Positions 1 to 9,055 of a stretch of DNA of 64,000 bases are shown piece after piece. Both the position numbers and the translations under genes were made by a program. The stretch is taken from assembly GCA_963837265.1 (NCBI GenBank), contig CAWIMQ010000007.1:1-64000 (forward strand). The letters run 5' to 3'. How positions within the stretch are numbered: position 1 is the first letter of the stretch; every line of letters starts with the position of its first letter. Below the pieces are notes generated by a model. That model made no database searches. It was given only the letters and a program-made list of their open reading frames with translations, and was not told where the DNA came from. This stretch comes from DATBLE01 sp963837265. GTDB taxonomy: Bacteria; Actinomycetota; Thermoleophilia; Gaiellales; Gaiellaceae.

Positions 1-56
1 TCAAGAACGGCCCGCGACGCGCCCCTACCGGCCGGGCTTCGTCGCCGCGACCGACA

Positions 57-156
57 TGCGCGGGCGCGGCACACGCCCGCTTGCCGGCAGCAGGCGGTAC
101 GAGCGAAGCGAGCGAGCGGAGAAGAGGGCCCGCGGGAGAACCGGGGTTCTCCCGGG
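57..156 (-). repeat. Intergenic repeat R1 ending in a hairpin at the ALDH stop codon
   Basis: No gene is seen in the first 156 bases. Bases 57-74 (TGCGCGGGCGCGGCACAC) and 101-114 (GAGCGAAGCGAGCG) recur exactly at 17681-17698 and 17725-17738, with GCCGGCAG between them in both. The unit ends in a 10-bp perfect stem (133-142 with 145-154) touching the stop of the aldehyde dehydrogenase read on the minus strand. It is probably a 3'-end/terminator-associated repeat. Confidence 0.65.
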
Positions 157-1659
157 CTAGACGTCTATCTGAGCCTTCTGCAGCTTCCCCGAGTAGTCGA
201 CGTAGAGCGACTTCCACTCGGTGAACACGTCCAGCGCCGCCTGGCCGGCCTCGCGGTGGCCGTTGCCGGTCTCCTTCATCCCTCCGAACGGAAGGTGCAC
301 CTCGGCGCCGATCGTACCGGCGTTCACGTACGTGATCCCCGTCTGGAGGTCGCGCATCGCCCTGAACGCCCGGTTGACGTCGCGGGTGTAGATCGACGAG
401 GACAGTCCGTAGCGAACGCCGTTCGCGACCCGGATCGCCTCGTCGAAGTCCTGCACCGGGATGAGCGCCGTGGTCGGGCCGAAGATCTCCTCCTGCGCGA
501 CGCGCATGCCGGGCTCGACGTCGCCGAAGATCGTCGGCCGGTAGTAGAACCCGCCGTCCAGCCCGTTTCCGGAGGCGACCTCGCCCCCGGTGAGCAGCGT
601 CGCCCCCTCGTCCGTGCCGATCTGCGTGTACGAGTGGATCTTTTCGAGGGCGCTCCTGTTGATCACCGGCCCGACATCCGTGTCAGGCTCCCACCCGGGG
701 CCGAGGCGCATGCGCTCGGCGGCGGCGACGAGCATGGACTGCAGCTTGCCGTACACCCGACGGTGGACGACCACGCGGCTGGCGGCGGTGCAGCGCTGGC
801 CGGAGGTCCCGAACGCGGACCACACGATTCCCTCGACGGCGAGGTCGAGGTCGGCGTCGTCGAGGACGACGATGGCGTTCTTGCCCCCGAGCTCGAGGTG
901 GACGTGCTTGAGGTTGTCGGCGGCCGCCTTGAGCACCGCGACGCCCGTCTCGCGCGAGCCGGTGAGCGTGATCACCGGCACGTCGGGGTGCCGGACGAGC
1001 CGGTCGCCGACCGCCCCGCCGCCGCCGTGCACGACGTTGACGACGCCGCCGGGGACGCCCGCCTCGACGAGCAGCTCGACGAAGCGCTCGCCGAGCGCCG
1101 GCGTGTCCGTCGCCGGCTTGAAGACGATCGTGTTCCCGCAGACGAGCGCCGGCGCGATCTTCCAGGAGGGGATCGCGATCGGGAAGTTCCAGGGCGTGAT
1201 CACCCCGACCACGCCGACCGGCATGCGGACGCTCATGTTGAACTTGTCCGGGAGCTCCGAGGGGGTCGTCTGCCCGAAGAGTCGCCGGCCCTCGCCGGCC
1301 ATATAGAAGCTCATGTCGATCGCTTCCTGGACGTCGCCGCCCGCCTCGGGGAGCACCTTCCCCATCTCGCGCGACATCAGCAACGCGAGCTCGTCCTTGT
1401 GCTCGCGGACGAGCGCGCCGAAGCGGTAGAGGATCTCGCCTCGCGCCGGCGCCGGGACGAGCCGCCATTCCTCCTGGGCCGCGCGCGCCGCCTCAACCGC
1501 CCGGTCGACGTCCTCCGGCCCCGACCTCGGGAAAACCCCGATCGGCTCGCCCGTGGCCGGGCTGACGCTTTCGAAGGTCTCGCCGGAGACGGCGTCCACC
1601 CACTCGCCGCCGATGAAATTCCGGAAGGACTTCGCCTCGACCGCCATCCCGGCGGTCAC
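157..1659 (-). CDS. NAD(P)-dependent aldehyde dehydrogenase family protein
   Basis: This 500-residue protein oxidises an aldehyde to a carboxylate with NAD(P)+ in the cytoplasm; the substrate is not determined. The full ALDH fold is present: the WNFP cofactor motif near residue 153, LELGGKN with the general-base Glu near 257, and the catalytic Cys in the SGQRC motif near 291. Length matches the family (480-500). The closest style is the semialdehyde dehydrogenases (2-ketoglutarate semialdehyde or aminoadipate semialdehyde type), but sequence alone cannot choose. A GTG at 1659 or an ATG at 1647 could start it; a TAGAGT box overlapping the GTG (1658-1663) slightly favours the ATG. A strong hairpin follows the stop. 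Confidence 0.93.
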   Translation of the reverse strand: MTAGMAVEAKSFRNFIGGEWVDAVSGETFESVSPATGEPIGVFPRSGPEDVDRAVEAARAAQEEWRLVPAPARGEILYRFGALVREHKDELALLMSREMGKVLPEAGGDVQEAIDMSFYMAGEGRRLFGQTTPSELPDKFNMSVRMPVGVVGVITPWNFPIAIPSWKIAPALVCGNTIVFKPATDTPALGERFVELLVEAGVPGGVVNVVHGGGGAVGDRLVRHPDVPVITLTGSRETGVAVLKAAADNLKHVHLELGGKNAIVVLDDADLDLAVEGIVWSAFGTSGQRCTAASRVVVHRRVYGKLQSMLVAAAERMRLGPGWEPDTDVGPVINRSALEKIHSYTQIGTDEGATLLTGGEVASGNGLDGGFYYRPTIFGDVEPGMRVAQEEIFGPTTALIPVQDFDEAIRVANGVRYGLSSSIYTRDVNRAFRAMRDLQTGITYVNAGTIGAEVHLPFGGMKETGNGHREAGQAALDVFTEWKSLYVDYSGKLQKAQIDV

Positions 1660-1664
1660 TCTAT

Positions 1665-1877
1665 CTAGGTGACGTCGACGCTCGGGAACGTCCCCGGCGG
1701 CCGCACCCGGCGGCGGTCGCGTAGCTCGCGCATGCCGCCGTGCGCCCTGCCATGCCGCCGATCGGGCCCGGCGCGGCGGTCGACGATCACCGTCACGTCC
1801 GGGTTGTCGCGGTAGTACGCGACCATCTTCTCGTACAGCTCGCTCTCGAGCTGGCGCGGAATCACGCAGTAGATCAT
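1665..1877 (-). CDS. Conserved small hypothetical protein (70 aa)
   Basis: This small acidic-then-basic protein starts MIYCVIPRQL, carries VTVIVDRRAGPDRR in the middle and ends in an Arg-rich tail. Short proteins of this style (YCVIP ... VIVDRR ... PDRR) recur in actinobacteria and other soil bacteria, and no function is known to me. It lies 5 bp upstream of the aldehyde dehydrogenase on the same strand, so the two may be co-transcribed. No membrane segment is seen. Confidence 0.6.
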   Translation of the reverse strand: MIYCVIPRQLESELYEKMVAYYRDNPDVTVIVDRRAGPDRRHGRAHGGMRELRDRRRVRPPGTFPSVDVT

Positions 1878-1929
1878 CGCGGGCCCGGCGTCCCCATACC
1901 TCTCATTGTACGAACGGGTCGGCCGACCG

Positions 1930-2547
1930 CTAGAGCGGATTCGCGATGTCCGGCAGCACGCCGCGACCCGGCTCGAACTGGGCGTTCCAGGCCGTGTACA
2001 TCGGGTCGAGCTCGCCGGGCTCGAGCCCCCGCTCGGCGAGACGAACGGGCTGCGCGGCGTCGCGAGTGATGCGGTACTGGTACCAGGAGATCTCCCACGC
2101 GAGCGTGATCACGACGTCGGCGTTCGGGCCGGAGAGGACGACGACGCTCGCGCGCGGATCGCCGAGGCTCCGCGAGATCCCGTCGACGGTGCGAACGGCG
2201 TCGCTCTCGTTGAAGAGCGCAGCCGCCTCCAGCATCGCCTGCTCGTCGACCGAGAGCCGGCTCAGGATCGGGTCGGCCACGATCGTCTCGGCCGGCGGCC
2301 GGCGCCCCCCGCCGAAGATCGCCGCCAGGCTGAGCGTGCGCCGGCGGCGGGCGTTCCGGACGGCCGGGCCGATCGGGCTGCCCTCGCGCACCCAGCCGTG
2401 GTCGAGCGCGACGTCCTGGCAGAGCACGCAGACGTCCACGAACTCGTCGAGGCCGTCCGGCGCGAAGCGAACCGGCTGCTCTCCGACGAGCAGCGTCCGC
2501 TCGCAGATCGCGCACTGCTTGACATCCATCACGCGCATGGTCTTCAC
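1930..2547 (-). CDS. Hypothetical protein with N-terminal zinc-ribbon-like Cys pairs
   Basis: This 205-residue protein has two CxxC pairs near its N-terminus (CAIC at residues ~12-15 and CVLC at ~40-43), which suggests a small zinc-binding knuckle like those used to recognise nucleic acid or protein. The remaining sequence is helical with no catalytic motif that I recognise. The GTG at 2547 is used because a TATAGT box lies 10 nt upstream (2558-2563). It ends 52 bp before the 70-aa gene on the same strand and may form a small operon with it. Function unknown. Confidence 0.65.
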   Translation of the reverse strand: MKTMRVMDVKQCAICERTLLVGEQPVRFAPDGLDEFVDVCVLCQDVALDHGWVREGSPIGPAVRNARRRRTLSLAAIFGGGRRPPAETIVADPILSRLSVDEQAMLEAAALFNESDAVRTVDGISRSLGDPRASVVVLSGPNADVVITLAWEISWYQYRITRDAAQPVRLAERGLEPGELDPMYTAWNAQFEPGRGVLPDIANPL

Positions 2548-2558
2548 GGGCGTGCCAA

Positions 2559-3692
2559 CTATAGGCCAACTGCAGGGAGATTTCCCCCCTGCCCCGCGTC
2601 CCTCGAGCCGAGAACGCCGCGGACGTTGCGAGCGATCTGGAGATCCTCGCGCGCTTCGACGACGAAGACGCGGGCGGCCGCGCCGCCGCCGCCGATCTCC
2701 AGGTCCGGTTCGGAGCCGCCGTTCGCCGCCCGATCGAGCGTGACCCCGAGGAACGACAAGCCGTCGACCGACCGCTCGCGGATCGCCGGCGAGCGCTCCC
2801 CGACGCCGCCGGTGAAGACGAGCACGTCGAGCCCCTCCGCGGCCGCCGCCATCGCGGCGATCCCGGAACGGAGCCGGTGCAGGTACACCTCGACCGCGAG
2901 GTGCGCCGTCTCGTCGCCCGCGCGTTCCGCTTCCAGGACGGCCCTCATGTCACCGGTGCCGGTCAGCCCGGCGAGGCCCGAGCGGTGCTCGAGCGTCGAG
3001 GCCAGCTCGGACGGGGGCATGCCGACGTGCTCCTCCAGCCAGAGGACGAGCCCGGGGTCGACGGAGCCGGAGCGGGTGGCCATCACGAGGCCCTCGAGCG
3101 GCGTGAAGCCCATCGTGGTGTCCACCGAGACGCCGCCCCTCACCGCGGCGAGCGACGCACCGGCGCCGAGGTGGCACGTGACGATCCTCAGCTCCTCGAC
3201 CGGGCGCCCGACGAGCTCGGCCGCGCGCCTCGACGCGTACTCGTGGGAGAGGCCGTGGAAGCCGAAGCGCCGCAGGTCCCACCGCCTCCGCCACTCGGGC
3301 GGCAGGGCGTAGGTGGAGGCCGCCGGCGGCATGCGGGCGTGGAAGGCGGTGTCGAAGCACGCGACCGCATCGACGCCCGGCAGGAGGCGGCCGACGACCT
3401 CGAGCGCCCGCAGCGACTTCGGCTGGTGCAGCGGAGCGAGATCGGTCAGCGCCCGCAGCTGCCGGAGCACCGCTTCGTCGACGCGCACCGGGTCGACGAA
3501 GCGGCTGCCTCCGTGGACGACGCGGTGCCCGACGGCGTCGACGTCGCCGATACGCCCGACGGCGTCGCCGACGGCGCCCTCGTCGACCCGGCCCGTCGGC
3601 GCGGGCAGGCTCTCCGAGGCGAGCAGCGCGTCGTCGTCGAGGAGCGAGAGCTTCAGGCTGCTCGACCCGGCGTTGACGACGAGAACGCGCAC
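2559..3692 (-). CDS. ackA: Acetate kinase
   Basis: Converts acetyl phosphate plus ADP to acetate plus ATP. The 377-residue protein begins with the ASKHA phosphate loop (VNAGSSSLKLSL). It has the family HRVVHGG motif (residues ~57-63), the FDTAFH substrate-loop motif, GFHGLSHEY, and the DTTMGFTPLEG and TGGVGE nucleotide-binding motifs. Length is slightly short for AckA (about 400). Only one base separates it from the phosphoketolase stop, so the two are an operon: phosphoketolase makes acetyl phosphate and AckA harvests it as ATP. The GTG start at 3692 follows directly. Confidence 0.96.
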   Translation of the reverse strand: MRVLVVNAGSSSLKLSLLDDDALLASESLPAPTGRVDEGAVGDAVGRIGDVDAVGHRVVHGGSRFVDPVRVDEAVLRQLRALTDLAPLHQPKSLRALEVVGRLLPGVDAVACFDTAFHARMPPAASTYALPPEWRRRWDLRRFGFHGLSHEYASRRAAELVGRPVEELRIVTCHLGAGASLAAVRGGVSVDTTMGFTPLEGLVMATRSGSVDPGLVLWLEEHVGMPPSELASTLEHRSGLAGLTGTGDMRAVLEAERAGDETAHLAVEVYLHRLRSGIAAMAAAAEGLDVLVFTGGVGERSPAIRERSVDGLSFLGVTLDRAANGGSEPDLEIGGGGAAARVFVVEAREDLQIARNVRGVLGSRDAGQGGNLPAVGL

Positions 3693-3693
3693 C

Positions 3694-6048
3694 CTAGTGC
3701 GGCCAGGTCCAGTCGCGGATCTCGGGCACGTCCTCGCCTTCCCGCCTCGTGTACGCGCGGCACCGGACCCGCTCGTCGACCATCCGCTGGCGAAGGTGCG
3801 CCGCCTGCGACCCCAGGCCCGGAACGCGGTCGATCACGTCCACGACCAGGTGGAACCGGTCGAGGTCGTTGAGCATGACCATGTCGAAGGGGGTCGTCGT
3901 CGTCCCCTCCTCCTTGTAGCCGCGCACGTGCAGGTTGTGGTGGTTCGTCCGCCGGTAGGTCAGGCGGTGGATCAGCCACGGGTAGCCGTGGTAGGCGAAC
4001 ACGATCGGCCGGTCTGCGGTGAAGATCGTGTCGAAGTCGCGGTCGGAGAGCCCGTGCGGATGCTCGGTGTCCGGCTGGAGGCGCATCAGGTCGACCACGT
4101 TCACCACCCGCACCTTCACCCCCGGAAGCTCCCGCCGGAGGATGTCCACGGCGGCCAGCGTCTCCAGCGTAGGGACGTCGCCGCAGCACGCCATCACGAC
4201 GTCGGGCTCGAGCCCCTCGTCGTTCGAGGCCCACTCCCAGATCCCCAGGCCGCGCGTGCAGTGGAGGATCGCGTCCTCGATCGAGAGGTAGCTCAGGCTC
4301 GGCTGCTTACCGGCGACGATCACGTTCACGTAGTCGCGGCTCCGGAGGCAGTGGTCGCCGACCGAGAGCAGGCAGTTCGCGTCCGGAGGCAGGTAGACGC
4401 GGATGATCTCCGCCTTCTTGTTCACGACGTGGTCGATGAAGCCCGGGTCCTGGTGGGAGAAGCCGTTGTGGTCCTGCCGCCAGACGTGCGAGGAGAGCAG
4501 GTAGTTGAGGGACGCCAGCGGCCGCCGCCAGGGGATCTGCCTCGTCACCTTGAGCCACTTCGCGTGCTGGTTGAACATCGAGTCGACGATGTGGATGAAC
4601 GCCTCGTAACAGTTGAAGAGCCCGTGCCGGCCGGTCAGGAGGTACCCCTCCAGCCAGCCCTGGCACTGGTGCTCGGAGAGCACCTCGAGGACGCGGCCGG
4701 CGGGCGCGAGGTGGTCGTCGCCGGGCAGCGTCTCCGCCTCCCAGGCCCGGTCGGTCGCCTCGAAGACGGCCGAGAGCCGGTTCGAGGCCGTCTCGTCCGG
4801 CCCGAACAGGCGGAACCGGTCGGGGTTGGCGCGGATCACGTCGCGCAGGAAGGCACCGAAGACGCGGGTCGGCTCCGCGAACGTCGTCCCGGGCCTCGCC
4901 GCCTCGACCGCGTAGTCGCGGAAGTCGGGCAAGACGAGGTCCTGCAGCAGCGAGCCTCCGTTCGCGTGCGGGTTCGCGCTCATCCGCCGGTATGCCTTCG
5001 GCGGCAGCGCAGCCAGCTCCCCGACGAGCGCGCCGTCCTCGTCGAACAGCTCCTCCGGGCGGTAGCTCCGCAGCCACTCCTCGAGCAGCGAGAGGTGGTC
5101 GGGGTTCGTCCGCACCTCCGCCATCGGCACCTGGTGCGATCGCCACGTCCCCTCCGTCTGGAGCCCGTCGACCGTCTTCGGGCCCGTCCACCCCTTCGGC
5201 GTCCGCAGCACGATCATCGGCCAGCGCGGCCGCTCCATCCGCCCCTCGACGCGTGCCGCCTTCTGCGCCGAGGCGATCTCGTCGACCGCGAGGTCGAGGA
5301 CTGCCGCCATGCGGTCGTGCATCGCCGCCGGCTCCTCCCCGTCCACCCAGTGGACGCGGTGGCCGTAGCCCTCGAGGAGCGAGGTGAGCTCCTCGTCGCC
5401 GATCCGCGCGAGCACCGCCGGGTTGGCGATCTTGTAGCCGTTCAGGTGCAGGATGGGCAGCACGGCGCCGTCGGTGACCGGGTTCAGGAACTTGTTCGAG
5501 TGCCAGCCGGTGGCGAGCGGCCCGGTCTCGGCCTCGCCGTCGCCGACGACGCAGCAGACGAGGAGATCGGGGTTGTCGAACGCGGCGCCGTAGGCGTGCG
5601 AGAGCGCGTAGCCGAGCTCGCCGCCCTCGTGGATCGAGCCGGGCGTCTCCGGGGCGACGTGCGACGGCACCCCGCCGGGGAACGAGAACTGGCGGAACAG
5701 CCTCCGCAGGCCGTCCTCGTCGCGCGTGACCTCGTGGTAGACCTCGCTGTAGGTGCCCTCGAGGTAGGCGTTCGCGACCGCGGCCGGGCCGCCGTGGCCG
5801 GGACCGATCACGTAGATCGCGTTCAGGTCCCAGTTCCGGATCACCCGGTTCATGTGCGCGTAGACGAAGTTCAGCCCCGGCGTCGTCCCCCAGTGACCGA
5901 GCAGCCGCGGCTTGACGTCGGCGGGCGCGAGCGGCCGTCGGAGCAGCGGGTTGTCGAGCAGGTAGATCTGCCCGACGGAGAGATAGTTCGCCGCCCGCCA
6001 GTAGGCGTCGATCAGGTCGCGCTCGGCCGGCGACAGCGGCTGTGTCAC
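3694..6048 (-). CDS. xfp: Xylulose-5-phosphate/fructose-6-phosphate phosphoketolase
   Basis: This thiamine-diphosphate enzyme splits xylulose 5-phosphate (and usually fructose 6-phosphate) into acetyl phosphate plus glyceraldehyde 3-phosphate or erythrose 4-phosphate. The 784-residue length is typical. Visible signatures are the N-terminal LLGHWGTTPGLN, the GPGHGGPA loop, the ThDP-binding GDGEAETGPLA (residues ~170-180), SHQDPGF, and a C-terminal YHGYPWLIH. The start is the GTG at 6048. With ackA directly downstream this is a complete phosphoketolase bypass giving ATP and acetate. No pta gene is next to it. Confidence 0.97.
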   Translation of the reverse strand: MTQPLSPAERDLIDAYWRAANYLSVGQIYLLDNPLLRRPLAPADVKPRLLGHWGTTPGLNFVYAHMNRVIRNWDLNAIYVIGPGHGGPAAVANAYLEGTYSEVYHEVTRDEDGLRRLFRQFSFPGGVPSHVAPETPGSIHEGGELGYALSHAYGAAFDNPDLLVCCVVGDGEAETGPLATGWHSNKFLNPVTDGAVLPILHLNGYKIANPAVLARIGDEELTSLLEGYGHRVHWVDGEEPAAMHDRMAAVLDLAVDEIASAQKAARVEGRMERPRWPMIVLRTPKGWTGPKTVDGLQTEGTWRSHQVPMAEVRTNPDHLSLLEEWLRSYRPEELFDEDGALVGELAALPPKAYRRMSANPHANGGSLLQDLVLPDFRDYAVEAARPGTTFAEPTRVFGAFLRDVIRANPDRFRLFGPDETASNRLSAVFEATDRAWEAETLPGDDHLAPAGRVLEVLSEHQCQGWLEGYLLTGRHGLFNCYEAFIHIVDSMFNQHAKWLKVTRQIPWRRPLASLNYLLSSHVWRQDHNGFSHQDPGFIDHVVNKKAEIIRVYLPPDANCLLSVGDHCLRSRDYVNVIVAGKQPSLSYLSIEDAILHCTRGLGIWEWASNDEGLEPDVVMACCGDVPTLETLAAVDILRRELPGVKVRVVNVVDLMRLQPDTEHPHGLSDRDFDTIFTADRPIVFAYHGYPWLIHRLTYRRTNHHNLHVRGYKEEGTTTTPFDMVMLNDLDRFHLVVDVIDRVPGLGSQAAHLRQRMVDERVRCRAYTRREGEDVPEIRDWTWPH

Positions 6049-6110
6049 GGCGTGTGCGGCGTCGTTCTCGGTGACGTCCTGTCCGACGGCTGAGCCACTG
6101 CGGTTCTGCC

Positions 6111-6133
6111 AGGGAAACGCGCAGCGTTTCCCT
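6111..6133 (-). terminator. Hairpin at the stop codon of the EF-G-like gene
   Basis: A perfect 10-bp stem (6111-6120 with 6124-6133) closes on a 3-nt loop and overlaps the TAG stop of the upstream EF-G-like gene. No T-tract follows. It is likely a transcript-end or mRNA-stabilising structure, one of several in the window abutting a TAG stop. Confidence 0.6.
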
Positions 6134-8183
6134 AGACCTTCTCCTCTTCCCTCACCTTCTTCGTCTCCTCGATGATCTTCTGGGCGATGTGCGCGGGCAC
6201 CTCGTCGTAGCGGAGGAAGTGCAGGTGGTAATCGCCGCGCCCGCCCGTCAGCGAGGTGAGAGCCTGCGAGTAGGTGAGGATCTCGGCCATGGGCACCTCG
6301 GCCTTGATCGTCGTCATCCCCCCGGTCGGCTCCATGCCGAGCAGCCGGCCGCGCCGCGAGTTCAGGTCGCCGTTGACCGCGCCGACGGCGTCGTCGGGAA
6401 CGCTGAGCTCGACCTCCATGATCGGCTCGAGCAACACCGGGCTCGCCTTCTCGTAGGCGGCCTTGAACGCCATCGAGCCGGCGATCTTGAACGCCATCTC
6501 CGACGAGTCGACCGTGTGGTAGGAGCCGTCGACGAGGAGAACGCGGACGCCCTGCACGGGGGCGCCGGCAAGCTCGCCGTGCTGCATCGCCTCCTGGATC
6601 CCCTTGTCGACCGCGGGCCGGAAGCTCTGGGGGATCACGCCGCCGACGATCTTGTCCACGAACTCGTATCCGACCCCCTCGGAGATCGGCTCGAGGACGA
6701 TGTGGCAGTCGCCGTACTGGCCGCGGCCGCCGGTCTGCTTCTTGTACCTCCCGTGCGCCCGCGCCTCGCTGCGGATCGTCTCCAGGTACGGCACGCGGGG
6801 CTGGTGCAGGTCGACCTCCACTCCGAAGCGGCGCTTCAGGCGCTCGACGGCGACCTCGACGTGCATCTGCGAGAGGCCGGCGAGGAGCTGCTCGCCGGTC
6901 TGCGGGTCGCGCCTGAGCACGAGCGTCGGGTCCTCCTCGGTCAGGCGGCGGAGCGCCTGGCCCATCTTCTCCTCCTCGCCCTTCGTCTTCGGGGTGACCG
7001 CGAAGCTCATCACCGGCTCGGGGAAGTCGAAGGGCGGAATGTCCACCTCGACCTCCTTGTCCAGGAAGAGGTCGCCGGTGTTCGCGTCCTTGAGCTTGGC
7101 GACCGCGCCGATGTCGCCCGGGCCGAAGGCGTCCGCCTGCGCGTGATCCTTGCCCTGCAAGGTCATCAGCGAGCCGAACCGCTCCTTCGAGTGCGTGCGC
7201 GTGTCGGTGAGCGTCGTGTCCGTCGTCACCGTGCCCTCGAGCACGCGAAAGACGTTGATCCGCCCCGCGAACGGGTCGGCGATCGTCTTGAACACGAAGG
7301 CGGCGGTGGTCGCGCCCTCGATGTCCATCAACGTTCCCTTCTTCACCGGGCTGGGGACGCCCTCGACCAGCAGGTCGAGCAGCGCCGTGGTGCCCAGGTT
7401 CTTCGTCGCCACCGCCGCCCCGACCGGGAAGACCTCGCCGCGCGTGACGGCGTCCTTGAGCGCGTTCGCGACCTCCTCGGCCGAGAGCTCCTGCCCGTCG
7501 AGGTAGCGCTCCATCAACCCCTCGTCGGTCTCGACGACGGCGTCGAGCAGCTTCTCCCGGTACTCGGCGGCGGCCTCGGCGGCCTCTGGCGGGATCTCGA
7601 CCGGGCCGCCCTCACGGCCGCCGTCCGGGCTGGTGTAGGCGGTCATGTGCAGAACGTCCACGATCCCGGTCAGCTCGTGCTCGGTCCCGATCGGGACGTG
7701 GACCGCGACGCACCGGTCGGAGAGCTGCGAGCGGAGCGCCTCGAGGACACGGAAGAAGTCGGCACGCTCCCGGTCGAGCATGTTGACGACGACGACGCGG
7801 GCGAGCCCGCCGTCCTCGGCCCGGTGCCAGGTTCGGGCGGTGCCGACCTCGACCCCCATCACGCCGCTCGCCACGATCACCGCGCCCTCGACGACGCGCA
7901 GCGCCGCGATCGCGTCGCCCTGGAAGCCGGCGTCCCCGGGCGCGTCGATCAGGTTGATCTTCCGGTCCTGCCAGGAGACGTTGGCGAGGGAGGCGGCCAG
8001 CGACATCTGGCGCCGCTGCTCGTCGTCGTCCCAGTCGGAGACGGTCGAGCCCTGCTCGACGGCGCCCAGCCGGTTGACCGCGCCCGACTGGAAGAGAAGC
8101 GCCTCGACCAGGGACGTCTTCCCCGTCCCCCGGTGGCCGACGACGGCGACGTTGCGGATCTTTCCGGGCTCCTGAGCAGGCAT
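6132..8183 (-). CDS. Elongation factor G-like GTPase (EF-G2 type, atypical)
   Basis: This 683-residue protein has EF-G domain order: G domain (1-270), domain II, and the III/IV/V set with the domain-IV-like GGRGQYGDCHI stretch near residue 485. The P-loop is GHRGTGKTS rather than the AHIDAGKTT of true EF-G, and G3 is DAPGDAGF rather than DTPGHVDF. The G4 site reads NMLD where NKxD is expected, so the guanine-specifying Lys is absent. These changes fit the EF-G-like paralogues of actinobacteria, whose role is not settled; it is not the housekeeping fusA, which would sit with rpsL/rpsG. The start is supported by a Shine-Dalgarno GGGAGGAAG upstream. Confidence 0.85.
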   Translation of the reverse strand: MPAQEPGKIRNVAVVGHRGTGKTSLVEALLFQSGAVNRLGAVEQGSTVSDWDDDEQRRQMSLAASLANVSWQDRKINLIDAPGDAGFQGDAIAALRVVEGAVIVASGVMGVEVGTARTWHRAEDGGLARVVVVNMLDRERADFFRVLEALRSQLSDRCVAVHVPIGTEHELTGIVDVLHMTAYTSPDGGREGGPVEIPPEAAEAAAEYREKLLDAVVETDEGLMERYLDGQELSAEEVANALKDAVTRGEVFPVGAAVATKNLGTTALLDLLVEGVPSPVKKGTLMDIEGATTAAFVFKTIADPFAGRINVFRVLEGTVTTDTTLTDTRTHSKERFGSLMTLQGKDHAQADAFGPGDIGAVAKLKDANTGDLFLDKEVEVDIPPFDFPEPVMSFAVTPKTKGEEEKMGQALRRLTEEDPTLVLRRDPQTGEQLLAGLSQMHVEVAVERLKRRFGVEVDLHQPRVPYLETIRSEARAHGRYKKQTGGRGQYGDCHIVLEPISEGVGYEFVDKIVGGVIPQSFRPAVDKGIQEAMQHGELAGAPVQGVRVLLVDGSYHTVDSSEMAFKIAGSMAFKAAYEKASPVLLEPIMEVELSVPDDAVGAVNGDLNSRRGRLLGMEPTGGMTTIKAEVPMAEILTYSQALTSLTGGRGDYHLHFLRYDEVPAHIAQKIIEETKKVREEEKV

Positions 8184-8227
8184 GCGCGCGCACTTCCTCC
8201 CTTGTCAGCGTGAGGTCCGGACCGATC

Positions 8228-9013
8228 TTAGTCCTGGGCGCCGGCGTGGGCGGCGGCGGTGCCGGCCAGGCGCGCCTTCAGGCGCAGGATCGCCTTCGTG
8301 TGGAGCTGCGAGACGCGCGACTCGGTGACGCCGAGCACCTCACCGATCTCCCGCAGGGTGAGCTCCTCGTAGTAGTACAGCGTGATCACGAGCTTCTCAC
8401 GCTCGGGCAGCCGCGCGATCGCCTCGCCGAGCGCCTCGCGCAGCTCCGTCTGGTCGAGCGCGTGCGCGGGCTGCGGCCCGGAGGTGTCCTCGATCGTATC
8501 GATCAGCGAGACCTGGTCTCCGCTCCCGGAGGAGATCGTCCAGAGCTCGTCGAGGGCGGCGATCGAGGAGCGCGAGATGTCGGTCAGGCTGTCGTCGAGC
8601 TCGTCGGTGGTGACCCCGAGCTTCTTGGCGATCTCCTCGTCGGTCGGCGCCCGGTGCAGCTTCGCCTCGAGCGCGGCGATCGCCCGCTCGATGTCCCGGG
8701 CGCGAGCGCGCACCGAGCGCGGCACCCAGTCCATCGCGCGCAGCTCGTCGATGATCGCACCCTTGATCCGCGCGATCGCGTAGGTCTCGAACTTGACGTC
8801 GCGGTCGGGATCGTACCGCTCGATCGCGCCGATCAGCCCGAGCAGCCCGTACGAGACGAGGTCGCCCTCGTCCACGTGGGCCGGCAGGCCGCTCCCGAGC
8901 CGGCCCGCGACGAACTTGACGAGGGGCGCGTACGTCAGGATCAGGCGGTCGCGGAGCCCGCGGTCGCCCGTCTTCCTGAAGTCGCGCCACAGAGACTTGG
9001 TGTCGTCGGCCAC
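8228..9013 (-). CDS. whiG: RNA polymerase sigma factor, FliA/WhiG family
   Basis: This 261-residue sigma-70 family factor has region 2 (GLLGLIGAIERYDPDRDVKFETYA, described here by its core FETYA at ~78), region 3 (PRSVRARARDIERAI), and region 4 with the helix-turn-helix ELTLREIGEVLGVTESRVSQ near residue 215-235. Length and the absence of region 1.1 place it in the sigma-28/WhiG group, which controls motility or sporulation-type development in actinobacteria. No flagellar or chemotaxis genes are in this window, so WhiG-like is as likely as FliA. The GTG at 9013 is the start. It sits 44 bp upstream of the EF-G-like gene on the same strand. Confidence 0.9.
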   Translation of the reverse strand: MADDTKSLWRDFRKTGDRGLRDRLILTYAPLVKFVAGRLGSGLPAHVDEGDLVSYGLLGLIGAIERYDPDRDVKFETYAIARIKGAIIDELRAMDWVPRSVRARARDIERAIAALEAKLHRAPTDEEIAKKLGVTTDELDDSLTDISRSSIAALDELWTISSGSGDQVSLIDTIEDTSGPQPAHALDQTELREALGEAIARLPEREKLVITLYYYEELTLREIGEVLGVTESRVSQLHTKAILRLKARLAGTAAAHAGAQD

Positions 9014-9055
9014 GGTGACCCGCCCTAGAGAATACGGCCCCGTCCGGCGATTCCC

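Noticed and set aside
256..1668. Long antisense open frames over the aldehyde dehydrogenase and other GC-rich genes
   Set aside because: They run opposite recognised genes with strong motifs, have Arg/Ala-rich composition typical of GC-rich shadow frames and match no family.
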